Shown here: positions 19,184-28,195 of the stretch, one piece after another | Layout of the letters: every line of letters starts with the position of its first letter | Numbering within the stretch: position 1 is the first letter of the stretch | Source: Actinomycetota bacterium | Lineage (GTDB): Bacteria; Actinomycetota; Thermoleophilia; Solirubrobacterales; Solirubrobacteraceae | Length of the DNA stretch: 64,000 nt | Assembly (NCBI GenBank): GCA_005883215.1 | Contig: VAYS01000026.1 | Coordinates: 1 to 64,000 of the forward strand | Reading direction: 5' to 3' | Made by a program: the position numbers and the translations under genes | The notes under the pieces: generated by a model | Told to the model about the DNA's origin: nothing | The model's input: only the letters and a program-made list of their open reading frames with translations | Databases searched by the model: none

Positions 19184-20391
19184 ACCTGGCTCTATCCGAG
19201 GAGCAGCGGCTCCTGCGCGAGGCCGCGCGCGGGACCCTGTCGCGCGTCCCCACCGTCGCCGCCGCCCGCGCCGCGCTCGACGGCGAGCCCACCCCCGACC
19301 TGTGGCCGGCGGCACGCGAGGCCGGCTGGCCGGGCCTGCTGATCGCCGAGCAACGGGGCGGCGCCGGCCTGGGCGCATTCGACGCCATGCTGGTCATGGA
19401 GGAGAGCGGCCGGGTCCTGGCCGACCCCCTGCTGCTGGGCCACCTTCCCGCCTCCGGCCTGCTCGACGCCGCGGCCGGCGCCCAGACGCCCGCGCTCGAG
19501 GCGCTGGCCACCGGGGAGCAGCGCGCCGCCTACCTGCCGGTGCGCCCGCCCGACGATGTCCAGGCGCAGTGGAGCGTCGACCCCCATGAGGGCCTGCGCC
19601 GCGGCGGCGCCCCGAGTCTCAGCGGCCGGGGCACCGAGGCGCGCGTGAGCGGACGGCTGTCGTGGGTGCCAGGCGCCCCGGGCGCCGACCTGCTCGTCGG
19701 CGTGGCCATCGACGCCGACGGCAAGCCGGCCGCCATCGCCGTCGAGGGCGCCGCCCGAGGAGCGTCGGTGAAGCCGGTGATGCGCTACGACGCCACCCGC
19801 TCGCTCGGCCACGTCGAGCTAACGGACGCGCCGGCTACCGTGCTCGACGCTCCCGCCGGGGAGGCGGCGGCGGCCTGGTTTTTGGCCCAGGCGCTGCTGG
19901 CGGCCGAGTCGGTGGGCGCCGTGCAGACCGCCCTGGACGTGTCGGTCGCCTACGCGCAGGAGCGCCACACCTTCGGGCGCCCGATCGGCTCCTACCAGGC
20001 GATCAAGCACGGGCTGACCGAGGTCCTGCGCCGGCTGGAGAACGCGCGCTCATTGCTCTACTACGCCGCCTGGGCGCGCCAGGACGCCCCCGATGAGTTC
20101 CCGCTGGCCGCCAGCGCCGCGCGGTCGGCCGCGGGACGCGCCCTGGACTTCGCCGCCCGGGAGATGATCTCCGTCCACGGTGGCATCGGCGCCACCTGGG
20201 AGCACGACGCACCGCTGTACTTCCGCCGCGCCCAGCTCTCGCGCCGCCTGATCGGCGGCACCGCCGACGCCAGCGAGCGGGTGGCGGCGGCGATGCTCGC
20301 CCGCGCCGACGCATCCGGCTCTCAGCCACCCGCCGACGAACAAGCGGGCACGGGCGAGGCCCACCCCGCCGAGGCGGCCCAGACGGTCTGA
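19180..20391 (+). CDS. Acyl-CoA dehydrogenase, partner subunit
   Basis: A TTG at 19180 overlaps the preceding stop (TTGA) and opens LNLALSEEQRLLREAARGTL. The fold continues through LIAEQRGGAGLGAFDAMLVMEE and the C-terminal SVAYAQERHTFGRPIGSYQAIKH and MISVHGGIGATWEHDAPLYFRRA. The beta domain is poorly conserved and lacks the usual flavin-binding pattern, as expected for the second subunit of alpha2beta2 acyl-CoA dehydrogenases. An acidic/Gln-rich tail ends the protein. Translational coupling supports a complex with the product of 17888-19183. Confidence 0.88.
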   Translation: MNLALSEEQRLLREAARGTLSRVPTVAAARAALDGEPTPDLWPAAREAGWPGLLIAEQRGGAGLGAFDAMLVMEESGRVLADPLLLGHLPASGLLDAAAGAQTPALEALATGEQRAAYLPVRPPDDVQAQWSVDPHEGLRRGGAPSLSGRGTEARVSGRLSWVPGAPGADLLVGVAIDADGKPAAIAVEGAARGASVKPVMRYDATRSLGHVELTDAPATVLDAPAGEAAAAWFLAQALLAAESVGAVQTALDVSVAYAQERHTFGRPIGSYQAIKHGLTEVLRRLENARSLLYYAAWARQDAPDEFPLAASAARSAAGRALDFAAREMISVHGGIGATWEHDAPLYFRRAQLSRRLIGGTADASERVAAAMLARADASGSQPPADEQAGTGEAHPAEAAQTV

Positions 20392-20416
20392 GTCCTGGCG
20401 CGGGCGCCTGGCCGCG

Positions 20417-21808
20417 CTAGCGGCCGGCGCGAGCGGCGCTCACCACGCGGCGCTGGGGCACGACCTCGGCGGCGAAACGCAGCGTGCCGGCGGCGCGGTA
20501 GACCGAGATCGGCCCCACGGTGGGATCCCCGGAGGCGAGGAAGCCGAAGCTTCCGAGGATCCCGTGGCGGACGCGCACGCCGAGCAGCGCCGAGGCGGCG
20601 CCGGCGCGCGAGCCGCCGCCGCGGGCGACCGCGTCGAGCAGCACCCCGAGGGCCTGCCCGGCGTAGGGGGCAAACGGCTCGACCGGTCGCGGCGCCACCT
20701 GACGCGCGAGCCTTCGCTCGAGCGTGCGCCCCGCCCCGGTGAGATGGGCCGGATCGCGACCGGGCAGGCTCACGAACATGCCGCGCGCGGCGCGGCCGGC
20801 GAGCTTGATCGTCGACTGTTGGGCAAATCCATCCGGCGCCAGCAGCCTGACCGGGCCGGCGTTGGGGCCGAGCACGGCGACCTTGTCGCGGATCAGGCGC
20901 CCCCCGTTCTCCTCGATCAGGCCGGCCAGCACGACCGCGTCGGGGTGCCGGCGCTTGACCCCGCGCAGCAGCCGCCGGTAGCCGCGGGCCTTGGGGTCCC
21001 AGGCGCGAAAGCCCACCACGCGGGCGCCCAGCGCGCGACTGGCCCCCCGGAACGTGCGCGCCTGCCCGAGGCTGGTGGGGTCCTTGGCCGCGTAGAGGAC
21101 GAACGGACGCCGGACCCGGCGGCGGCGGGCAAAGGTGGCCAGCCCGGCCCCCTGGTAGGCGTCGTTGGGAACCACGCGCGCGTAGGTGCGCCGGCCGCTG
21201 GGATACAGGCCACGGGGCTGGCCCGCCGGACACCCGGGGGACGCCAGGGTCAGACACACCAGGGTGTTGCCCGGCGAGACCATCGCCGTGGCGCTGCGGT
21301 TCAGCACCGGGATGATGAGCGCGGCGCACCCCGAGTTGTAGGTGCCCACCACGCCCAGGACGGAGGGATTGCCGGCGTAGGCGCCCGCGTTGGCGGTGCA
21401 CTGGGCCGGGTCCCAGGCCCCGGTCGAGGCGAGCGCGTCGTTGCAGGCCTGGTAGCCGACCGGCGTCGGCCCGGCCCGCCAGGCGCGATCGGCGAGCACC
21501 AGCCGGATCGCCGCCACCATCTGGCGCGAACGCTCCTGGGAGCCTCCCACCATCGGCAGGTCGGAGACCACCACCGCGGCCGGCGATCCCGATCCCCCGT
21601 ACTCGACGGGGCCGCAGCTCGGGGAGGCCACCCCGGAGAACGCGGAGGCCGGAGCCGCGGGCGCCGGAGAGGCACCCGCCTGCCCGACCGCCAGGGCGGC
21701 AGCGGCGACCATAGCCCCCGTCGTCCACACCCGCGCACCGCCGATGCTCACCCGCGCGCCCGCGACCGTGCCGGCGCTCGCTCTGCCATGGTGCCGGCGC
21801 CGGAGCAC
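20417..21808 (-). CDS. Periplasmic-binding-type (LivJ-like) ligand-binding protein
   Basis: An N-terminal hydrophobic export signal (MVAAAALAVGQAGASPAP) is followed by a type I binding-protein fold: VVVSDLPMVGGSQERSRQM, VLGVVGTYNSGCAALIIPVLN, TYARVVPNDAYQGAGLATFA and FVLYAAKDPTSLGQ. These match branched-chain-amino-acid-type receptors. No permease or ATPase genes are adjacent, so it may serve a remote transporter or act as a sensor domain. It starts with GTG 9 bp after the GNAT gene, and the two are probably co-transcribed. Confidence 0.78.
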   Translation of the reverse strand: MLRRRHHGRASAGTVAGARVSIGGARVWTTGAMVAAAALAVGQAGASPAPAAPASAFSGVASPSCGPVEYGGSGSPAAVVVSDLPMVGGSQERSRQMVAAIRLVLADRAWRAGPTPVGYQACNDALASTGAWDPAQCTANAGAYAGNPSVLGVVGTYNSGCAALIIPVLNRSATAMVSPGNTLVCLTLASPGCPAGQPRGLYPSGRRTYARVVPNDAYQGAGLATFARRRRVRRPFVLYAAKDPTSLGQARTFRGASRALGARVVGFRAWDPKARGYRRLLRGVKRRHPDAVVLAGLIEENGGRLIRDKVAVLGPNAGPVRLLAPDGFAQQSTIKLAGRAARGMFVSLPGRDPAHLTGAGRTLERRLARQVAPRPVEPFAPYAGQALGVLLDAVARGGGSRAGAASALLGVRVRHGILGSFGFLASGDPTVGPISVYRAAGTLRFAAEVVPQRRVVSAARAGR

Positions 21809-21817
21809 CGCCGGATC

Positions 21818-22372
21818 CTAGCCTCGGGTCCGGTGCTCACCGTTGGCCGCGGACGCCTCGGGCGGGCCGGGGTGTCCGTAGAAGACTTCAAACGCGGGCA
21901 CCAGCCCGTGGCGCTCATAGAAGCGATGGGCGTCGCGGTTGGACCTCGCCGCGGTCACCGTGAGCTCGCTCAGGCCCAGCTGCGCCATCCCCTCTCGCAC
22001 GGCGCCCATGAGCGCCGTGCCCACGCCGCTGCCGCGCTCCTCCTCGGCCACCGCCAGCGTCTGCAGCTCGGCGATGCGATCACCGCTGGCCCAAGAGGCG
22101 TGGCCGAGCACCACGGTGACGAAGGCGTAGCCGACCGGGCGCCCGCCGCGCTCGGCGAGCACCACGAAGGTGTCGGGCTCCCGTATCCAGCGCTCGTACT
22201 TGACCAGCCTTCGCCGCCAGGACTCGTCGATGTCGCGCTTGGGGGAAGGGCCGATGCGGGGCGTGATACGGGCGTGGTGGACCTGAAGCGACTTCCACAG
22301 CGGCTCGAGCAGCCTCAGCTCGTCCGCATTCGCCCGGCGCGTCGTCACAACATCTTCGCCCCCGCTTGTCAT
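21818..22372 (-). CDS. GNAT-family N-acetyltransferase
   Basis: The acetyl-CoA-binding region reads LQTLAVAEEERGSGVGTALMGAVREG near residue 115, with TVTAARSNRDAHRFYERHGLVPA towards the end, the usual GNAT motifs A and B. The ATG at 22372 (MTSGGEDVVTTRRA) gives 184 residues; a start 27 bp upstream is possible. The acceptor is unknown. The gene lies just upstream of the LivJ-like gene on the same strand. Confidence 0.85.
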   Translation of the reverse strand: MTSGGEDVVTTRRANADELRLLEPLWKSLQVHHARITPRIGPSPKRDIDESWRRRLVKYERWIREPDTFVVLAERGGRPVGYAFVTVVLGHASWASGDRIAELQTLAVAEEERGSGVGTALMGAVREGMAQLGLSELTVTAARSNRDAHRFYERHGLVPAFEVFYGHPGPPEASAANGEHRTRG

Positions 22373-22501
22373 CACCCGAAGACTAGGCCCGGCTTCCACG
22401 AGGTTGGTCTTCCCGTCTCGGCTGAACTCGCCGAGTCAGTGAAATGCCTGATCGCAACCCCCGTTGCGCCACAACACGGTTAATGTGTTTTGATCTCGGG
22501 C

Positions 22502-23653
22502 ATGTCGCAATCCGTGAGCGGGGGCCTGAAGACGAAAGCTTGGGGGGCGTGTGGGCTTTGGCTTGGCGTGCTCCTGTCGCTGCTGCTCGCGAGCAGCGCC
22601 GGCGCGGCGCAGCCACCGGTGGGCCTTGGGACGGCGAGCAGCTTCGCCGTCCTTGCAGGCTCGACCGTCACGAACACAGGTCCAAGCGTGGTCAACGGCG
22701 ATCTCGGGGTCAGTCCCGGCACCGCGGTGACGGGGTTTCCGCCCGGAACGGTCAACGGGACGATCCACGCGGCGGACGCGGTCGCGGCCCAGGCCCAGAC
22801 CGACACGACGACCGCCTACAACGACGCCGCCGGACGAACCCCGGCCGTCAGCGTGTCCGGGGACCTCGGCGGATCGACACTCACGCCTGGCGTCTACAAG
22901 GCCTCGTCCTCGCTGGGGCTGACGGGAGACGTCACGCTCGACGCCCAGGGCGACCCGAACGCCGTCTTCATCTTCCAGGTCGGCTCGACGCTGACGACGG
23001 CGTCGAGCAGCCGCGTGCTCCTCATCAACGGCGCCAACGCCTGCAACGTCTTCTGGCAGATCGGCAGTTCCGCGACCCTGGGGACAAATACCTCGTTCAA
23101 GGGCACGATCCTCGCCCTCACATCCATCACGCTGAACACGGGCGCCACAGTGGACGGCAGGACGCTGGCGCGAAACGGCGCCGTCACAATGGACACCAAC
23201 ACGATCACCAGAGGGAGCTGCCCGACCCTGCCTCCCGGCAGCACTCCCGGCAGCACTCCCGGCGCCACTCCTCCCGGCGCCACACCGCCGGGCACCACAC
23301 CGCCGGGCGCCACGCTTCCCGTCGCCATCGGCACGGCCATCTTGGCCACCATGCCGCCGCAGAGGCCCAATCGCTGCATCGGGGGCTTCCGGGCCGTGGT
23401 GACCGGCCTGCGCATCAGGCGGGTTGCCTTCTCGCTCGACGGCCGAAGCATCGCCACCCGGAGCAGGTCGCCGTTCACCGTTTCGGTGCGCAGCCTGTCC
23501 GGGGTTCACCGGCTCACCGCCCGGGTCACGTTCACGGACGCGACCCGCCCCGCGAACCTCAGGCTGAGATACCGAGCGTGCGGAGCTGCCAGGAGAAGGG
23601 TGCCTACCCGACGCCCGCGCCGGCCTCGCCGACCTTCCGGGTTCACGGGGTAA
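22502..23653 (+). CDS. DUF3494 ice-binding-like secreted protein
   Basis: After a signal peptide (LWLGVLLSLLLASSAGAA) comes the DUF3494 beta-solenoid fold: LGTASSFAVLAGSTVTNTG, VVNGDLGVSPGTAVTGFPPG, GDLGGSTLTPGVYKAS, FIFQVGSTLTTASSS and GTNTSFKGTILALTSI. This fold is shared by ice-binding proteins but also by adhesins of non-polar bacteria. Residues about 240-280 are a PGSTPGATPPG repeat linker, and a C-terminal beta-type domain ends in an Arg/Pro-rich tail. No sorting signal is visible. The ATG at 22502 lacks a strong ribosome site. Confidence 0.85.
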   Translation: MSQSVSGGLKTKAWGACGLWLGVLLSLLLASSAGAAQPPVGLGTASSFAVLAGSTVTNTGPSVVNGDLGVSPGTAVTGFPPGTVNGTIHAADAVAAQAQTDTTTAYNDAAGRTPAVSVSGDLGGSTLTPGVYKASSSLGLTGDVTLDAQGDPNAVFIFQVGSTLTTASSSRVLLINGANACNVFWQIGSSATLGTNTSFKGTILALTSITLNTGATVDGRTLARNGAVTMDTNTITRGSCPTLPPGSTPGSTPGATPPGATPPGTTPPGATLPVAIGTAILATMPPQRPNRCIGGFRAVVTGLRIRRVAFSLDGRSIATRSRSPFTVSVRSLSGVHRLTARVTFTDATRPANLRLRYRACGAARRRVPTRRPRRPRRPSGFTG

Positions 23654-23865
23654 GCCCAACGCAATCCTCGCGCCGTGCTATACGCGATCGCGGTCGCGGC
23701 GGTCGCGTTGCCAGCTGGAGCCGCCCGGTAGGGGCGGCGCCAGGTGGGCGCTGGCACGACCGGAGTCTCCGGGGCGGACCGGCCCGAAAGCCCAGCTACG
23801 AGCGGCGATCTCGCGCACCACAACAAGCCCCACGACGGCACCGGCGGGCGCCCAGCCGCGCCATC

Positions 23866-24597
23866 ATGGACCACCCTGTGCGCCTTGCCAGCGGACTCGC
23901 CACAGCGCTGTTGCTCGGCGCAACCGGCGCGGCAATAGCAGCACCCTCACGGCAACGCGCTAGTCGACCAGCGCCGAAAGGGACTCAGGCGCTCGCGATG
24001 CTTAACCACGCCACGGAGGCGTTCTCAAGCCCAAACCGTGGCTCCAGGCCAATAATGGTGGTGAGCAACACGCGACCAATCACGGGCGGGCAGACCGTGC
24101 TTCCGGTGATCGCTCACGCCACCGACCGGCGCGGCGCAGCCTGGCTAAGAGTGCTCCTTCCAGGCAGACCTAACAGCCACACAGGCTGGATCTCGACCCG
24201 CTCAACAACACCGGCGGTCACCAGGTGGCACATCGTCATCCGGATTTCAACGCGAACGGTGACGGCCATTCGCGACGGCCGCCCACTACGCACCTTCAGG
24301 GTAGTGGTCGGCCAGCCATCAACCCCGACGCCGTTAGGGCGCTTCTTCGTCGAGGAAACCGTGAAGCTAGACCACCAGGAAGCCGGCGCGCCGTATGCGC
24401 TGGCGCTCAGCGCCCGCTCGAACGTGTTGCAGGAATTCGCTGGCGGCCCGGGCCAGATCGCCCTTCACGGCACAAACAACATCGGCGGCGTCCTGGGCAC
24501 CGCCGCCTCCCACGGATGCATCCGCTTAGACACCCAAGCCATCACCTGGCTGGCAACCCGCATCGGACCCGGCAGGCCGGTCACCATCACGCAGTGA
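23866..24597 (+). CDS. L,D-transpeptidase (YkuD family)
   Basis: The catalytic motif HGTNNIGGVLGTAASHGCIRL, with C218 as nucleophile, identifies an enzyme that forms 3-3 peptidoglycan cross-links or attaches proteins to the wall. An N-terminal signal (ASGLATALLLGATGAAIAAP) exports it, and residues 40-115 form an SH3-like segment ending in GWIS. The coding sequence is visibly less GC-rich than its neighbours, with more AT-ending codons, which may indicate recent acquisition. About 210 bp with no gene separate it from the DUF3494 gene. Confidence 0.9.
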   Translation: MDHPVRLASGLATALLLGATGAAIAAPSRQRASRPAPKGTQALAMLNHATEAFSSPNRGSRPIMVVSNTRPITGGQTVLPVIAHATDRRGAAWLRVLLPGRPNSHTGWISTRSTTPAVTRWHIVIRISTRTVTAIRDGRPLRTFRVVVGQPSTPTPLGRFFVEETVKLDHQEAGAPYALALSARSNVLQEFAGGPGQIALHGTNNIGGVLGTAASHGCIRLDTQAITWLATRIGPGRPVTITQ

Positions 24598-24639
24598 GGA
24601 AGCCCGGTCCGGGTACCTCTGGCTTGGGGATGTGACGCA

Positions 24640-24886
24640 TCAGCAGCGGTCGAGTCGGCGTCCGCTCTCCTTCTCGGGCGGGGTGTAGTTGAGCTCGTAG
24701 TAGCGGCACGAAGGTCAAATGGCGTGCGACGAAGCCCTCCTTGACGGTCCCGAACTGCGGCTCGTTCGTCTCCACGTCGACGTAAACGCCTTGCAGCTTT
24801 CCGATCTTCTCGCCGTTGCGGTCCACGAGCATCTTGTCGTGCCATTCACCGACGTTCCACTCGGCATCTTGCTGGTGCTCGGTCAT
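24640..24886 (-). pseudogene. PRC-barrel domain gene with internal deletion and frameshift
   Basis: The 5' part reads KMLVDRNGEKIGKLQGVYVD and TVKEGFVARHLTFVPL, a PRC-barrel core. After VPL the same frame loses sense, but the neighbouring frame gives YYELNYTPPEKESGRRLDRC then a stop at 24640, which looks like the usual C-terminus of these proteins. The middle segment that normally joins the two parts is missing. A deletion with a frame change has therefore probably inactivated the gene; without it the frame would run on to 24587. Confidence 0.6.
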
Positions 24887-24959
24887 CGTCTCGTCGCTCC
24901 TCGCCCCCTCCGTGACCTTGCGTAGCCGGGCGGTCTCTCCCGACCTCGCCGAGGAGCGC

Positions 24960-25672
24960 TCACCCCAGGACCGGCAAAGAGCGGTCGTGCGACAGCCTGG
25001 TCAGCGTGCGCTGCATGGTGGAGGTGACCACCCGATAGCCGTCGTCGGTGTCCGCCCGGGGGCCGAGGCGCTTCTTCAGGTCGATCGGCTTGAGCACCCG
25101 GATGGAGATCTTGGCCGGTATCGGGAAGCGCAGCGGCAAGTCGAGGATCGTGACGCCCACCGGCGGGCCGAGGACGGGCGGCAGCACCTTCAGCCGCAGC
25201 AGGCGATCCAGGCGCAGCCCGCGGGCCAGGCGGCGCCCGCGCCCCAGGAACAGCGCCGTCTCCTGTCCCCCGATGGCGACCACGGGCACGATCGGGACGC
25301 GGTGGCGCAGCGCGAGCTCCACGAAGCCGGTCCGATGGGCGAAGTCGATGTCGCCCGACTCCCACGACGGCCGGTAGGTCTCGTGATCGCCACCGGGATA
25401 GACCAGCAGGGCGGCGTCGCGGCGCAGGGCGCGCGACATGTTGGTCGGCGAGGCCGGGACGGTTCCGTAGCGCTGCACGAGGGTCCGGAGTCCGGCGAAC
25501 TTGAACACCAGGTCGTGGGCCAGCTGGTAAAAGCGCCGCTGCGCTCCGAAGCGGTCGTAGAACGCCTGGGCGAACACGAAGCTGTCGGCGATCCAGGTCC
25601 CCCCGGAATGGTTTCCCACCAGCTCAGATAGGCCTCCAGCCAGCTGCGCGGGCTGTCGACGTTTTGCGCCAT
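24960..25672 (-). pseudogene. Lysophospholipid acyltransferase-like gene, N-terminally deleted and frameshifted
   Basis: The frame carries the acyltransferase motif LVGNHSGGTWIAD (NHx4D type), LVYPGGDHETYRPSW and PIVPVVAIGGQETALFLGRG, as in LPLAT/diacylglycerol acyltransferases of actinobacteria. Upstream there is no sensible N-terminus in that frame. The adjacent frame starts with ATG at 25672, MAQNVDSPRSWLEAYLS, 9 bp after the hydrolase gene, exactly where the start should be. About 50-80 residues between the two pieces are missing. A GTG just before GNHSGG could still start a shortened product. Confidence 0.6.
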
Positions 25673-25681
25673 AGGGGTGCT

Positions 25682-26842
25682 CTACCCGTCTGACCGGCCA
25701 AAGAACTCGGCAATCGCCGCGTGCGTCTCGCGCGGGCGCTCGAGCTGGGGCACGTGACCGCATTCGAGCTCGACATGCCGGGCGGTGGGCAGCGCCTCGC
25801 TGACGTGGCGGGCAAACGCGATCGGCACGAGCCGGTCGTGGCGCCCCCACACGAACAGCGCGGGCACCCGCAGCATGCGCAGGCGCGGCCAGAACCCGTG
25901 TTCGCCCTCGGGTTCTTCGAGGTAGATCTGGCGCGCGGCGGCGTAGAAAGCGGCGCGGCCGCGGGGAGTCGTATAGGCGCGCAGGAACTCGTCCACCCCG
26001 GCGGCGGTCCATCCTCCGTGGGCGCCCGGGATCATGCGCCGGACCACCCCCTCGACGGCGCCCCGGGGCGCCACCTGCAGCAAGCCAAGCTCCGGACGCA
26101 CGACGCGCAACAAGCTCGCCCAGTTGCGCTCGCGACGCCAGGCCAGCGAGGAGGACAGCAGCGCGAGCCGGCACACGCGCTCGGGGTGCTCGAGCCCGAC
26201 CTCCAGGGCCACCCGGCCACCCATGCTGTTGCCGACCACGTGGGCGGACTCGAGCCCCAACGCGTCCAACGACGCCACCACCGAGCGGGCGAAGAAGCGG
26301 GCGTCGTAGGGGGCTCCCAGCGGCTTGTCTGAGTCCCCGAAGCCCGGGAGGTCGAGCGCGATCACCCGAAACCGGCCCGCCAGGGCGGCCACCGTGGTCA
26401 GGAAGGAGATCTTGGTGCCCCCCAGCCCGTGGAGGGCCACCACCGGATCGCCGGTCCCCGCTTGCAGCATCGACAGCGTCCCCACGTCCGTGGCCAGGGA
26501 TCGAAACTCGAGCCGACCGGGCCGGCGGTCCCCGCTCGTGGCCGCCAGCAGGCCCACCCCGAGGTGAAGGTTGCGTCGCACCGTCAGGCGGCGGGCGCGA
26601 AACGCGCTCATGCCGCCCCGTAGGTCCTCGGCGATGCGTGCCCAGGTGGCCGCATCGGCGCTGAGCAGGGCGTCGGGTTGGCCGTTGGCCCGTACCAGGC
26701 GCGCCGCGTCGAGATCGACGAGCACGTCCCAGGATTCCTCCTCGCCGACCTCCAGCCGGATGCGGGCGCCCGGCGTAGCGTCGAGCACCGAGGGGTCGTA
26801 GCGATCGACCAAGGTCCGAAGCGCGGTCGGCGGGACGGACAT
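25682..26842 (-). CDS. SCP2-like sterol-binding domain fused to an alpha/beta hydrolase
   Basis: Residues about 20-100 (RIRLEVGEEESWDVLVDLDAARL, ALLSADAATWARIAEDLRGG) match the SCP-2 sterol/lipid carrier fold. Residues 110-386 form an alpha/beta hydrolase with oxyanion LHGLGGTKISF, nucleophile S206 in GNSMGG, the acid in WGRHDRLVP and His in LECGHVPQLERP. The fusion suggests a lipid ester or lipid-linked substrate delivered by the SCP2 part. It is followed 9 bp later by the decayed acyltransferase, so it once headed a lipid operon. Confidence 0.85.
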   Translation of the reverse strand: MSVPPTALRTLVDRYDPSVLDATPGARIRLEVGEEESWDVLVDLDAARLVRANGQPDALLSADAATWARIAEDLRGGMSAFRARRLTVRRNLHLGVGLLAATSGDRRPGRLEFRSLATDVGTLSMLQAGTGDPVVALHGLGGTKISFLTTVAALAGRFRVIALDLPGFGDSDKPLGAPYDARFFARSVVASLDALGLESAHVVGNSMGGRVALEVGLEHPERVCRLALLSSSLAWRRERNWASLLRVVRPELGLLQVAPRGAVEGVVRRMIPGAHGGWTAAGVDEFLRAYTTPRGRAAFYAAARQIYLEEPEGEHGFWPRLRMLRVPALFVWGRHDRLVPIAFARHVSEALPTARHVELECGHVPQLERPRETHAAIAEFFGRSDG

Positions 26843-26940
26843 CAGGACCTCGAGTATGGTGCGGCCTCCGCCGGGGCAGCCTCGGCGAGGAGCCCGGGCC
26901 GCGTCGGCCCCACGGCTAGCCCACCGCCGCTGGAGGACGC

Positions 26941-27330
26941 ATGGACAAGACGCCGGTCAACCCCTGGAGCTGGCAAGACCAGTTCGGGTTCTCGCAGGCC
27001 TGGAGGGTCGACGGCGCCCAGTCGGCGATGTTCGCCTCCGGCCAGGTGGCGATGTCCGCCGAGGGCCAGGTGGTGGGCGAAGGCGACTTCGAGACCCAGG
27101 CCCGTCAGGCGTTCGAGAATCTTCAGACCGTGCTCCAACAGGCTGGCGCCTCCCTGGACGCCGTGGTCAAGCTCACGGTGTATCTAACCGACATCACCAA
27201 GCTCCGGGACTACACGCGCATCAAGGCCGAGTTCATGACCGGGAACCCGCCGGCCTCGACCGCGATCGGAGTCGCCGCGCTCGCGCTTCCCCAGTTGATG
27301 ATCGAGATCGAGGCGATCGCGCTTCTCTAG
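26941..27330 (+). CDS. RidA/YjgF-family protein
   Basis: The 129-residue sequence has the RidA pattern ASGQVAMSAEGQVVGEGDF, AFENLQTVLQQAGASLDAVVKLTVYLTD and MIEIEAIALL. In catalytic RidA enamine deaminases an arginine occurs in the PARS motif; here the site reads PPASTAIGV, with no arginine, so deaminase activity is doubtful. It stands alone between divergent or convergent genes. Confidence 0.88.
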   Translation: MDKTPVNPWSWQDQFGFSQAWRVDGAQSAMFASGQVAMSAEGQVVGEGDFETQARQAFENLQTVLQQAGASLDAVVKLTVYLTDITKLRDYTRIKAEFMTGNPPASTAIGVAALALPQLMIEIEAIALL

Positions 27331-27347
27331 CCGATACACGTTCGCCC

Positions 27348-28175
27348 TCAGTCGGTCACGGCGGCCATCCGCCGCGCCGCCCAGGCGGCGAGCCGCGGAG
27401 ACAGGCGCTTGAGCGCGTAGGCGGTCCAGGACTCGATCGTGATCGGCGCCACCGAGCGGTTGCGGGCCACCGCCTTGAGGATGTTCTGGGCCACCCGGTC
27501 GGGCCCGTAGTTGCGCCTCTGATACAGGGACACCAGGCGCTCACGGGCCTCGGGGTTCTCCAGTGCGCCGCGCGCCCGGGCGGCGCGGGTGATCGGCGTG
27601 TTGATGATCCCCGGGCAGATCGCGGTCACCCCGATGCCGTGCGGGCGCAGCTCCTCGCGCAACGCCTCGCTGAGCCCGAGCACGGCGAACTTGGTGGCCG
27701 AATAGGCCACCAGCGCGGGGCTGGCGTGAAAGCCGGCCATCGAGGAGACGTTGGCCACGTGTCCGCCGGTGCCCCGCTCGACCATGGGCGGGACGAAGAA
27801 GTGGCACCCGTGCACGACCCCCATCAGGTTGATGGCCACGATCCAGTCCCAGTCGGAGAGCTCGGTGTCCAGCAGACCAGCGCCCAGCCCCACGCCGGCG
27901 TTGTTGACCAGCAGGTGGACCGCGCCGGCCTGGGCGTGGACGGCCTCGGCAAAGGAGCGCATCTGTTCGCGATCGGCTACGTCGACCGGGCGGGCGATGA
28001 CGTCGCGTCCCAGGGCGCGGGCGGCGGCCTCCACCTCCTCCAGGCCGACCCGGTTTACGTCGCAGATCGCCAGGTCGGCGCCCCGGCGGGCCGACAGCAG
28101 CGCGGTCTCGCGGCCGATGCCGCTGCCCGCGCCGGTCACCAGGACCGTCCGTCCGTGAAGCTGTGAGGTGTCCAT
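27348..28175 (-). CDS. Short-chain dehydrogenase/reductase
   Basis: A classical 275-residue SDR: NAD(P) motif TGAGSGIG at about 15-22, NNAGVG, catalytic Ser in NVSSMAG and YSATK with the Tyr/Lys pair. Asp in ICDVNR after the second beta strand favours NAD over NADP. Substrate unknown. It is divergent from the acyl-CoA dehydrogenase at 28196 with only 20 bp between starts, suggesting coordinated expression in lipid or steroid oxidation. Confidence 0.9.
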   Translation of the reverse strand: MDTSQLHGRTVLVTGAGSGIGRETALLSARRGADLAICDVNRVGLEEVEAAARALGRDVIARPVDVADREQMRSFAEAVHAQAGAVHLLVNNAGVGLGAGLLDTELSDWDWIVAINLMGVVHGCHFFVPPMVERGTGGHVANVSSMAGFHASPALVAYSATKFAVLGLSEALREELRPHGIGVTAICPGIINTPITRAARARGALENPEARERLVSLYQRRNYGPDRVAQNILKAVARNRSVAPITIESWTAYALKRLSPRLAAWAARRMAAVTD

Positions 28176-28195
28176 CGGCTCGCCGAGGGCAATAT

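Noticed and set aside
22473-22489. AACAC-GGTTAAT-GTGTT inverted repeat before the DUF3494 gene as an operator
   Set aside because: Arms are only 5 bp and there is no adjacent regulator, so chance in an AT-richer patch is likely enough.
23240-23310. Tandem CCCGGCRSCACT-type repeats as a CRISPR or regulatory array
   Set aside because: The repeats are in frame inside the DUF3494 gene, code for the Pro/Gly/Thr linker and have no spacers.
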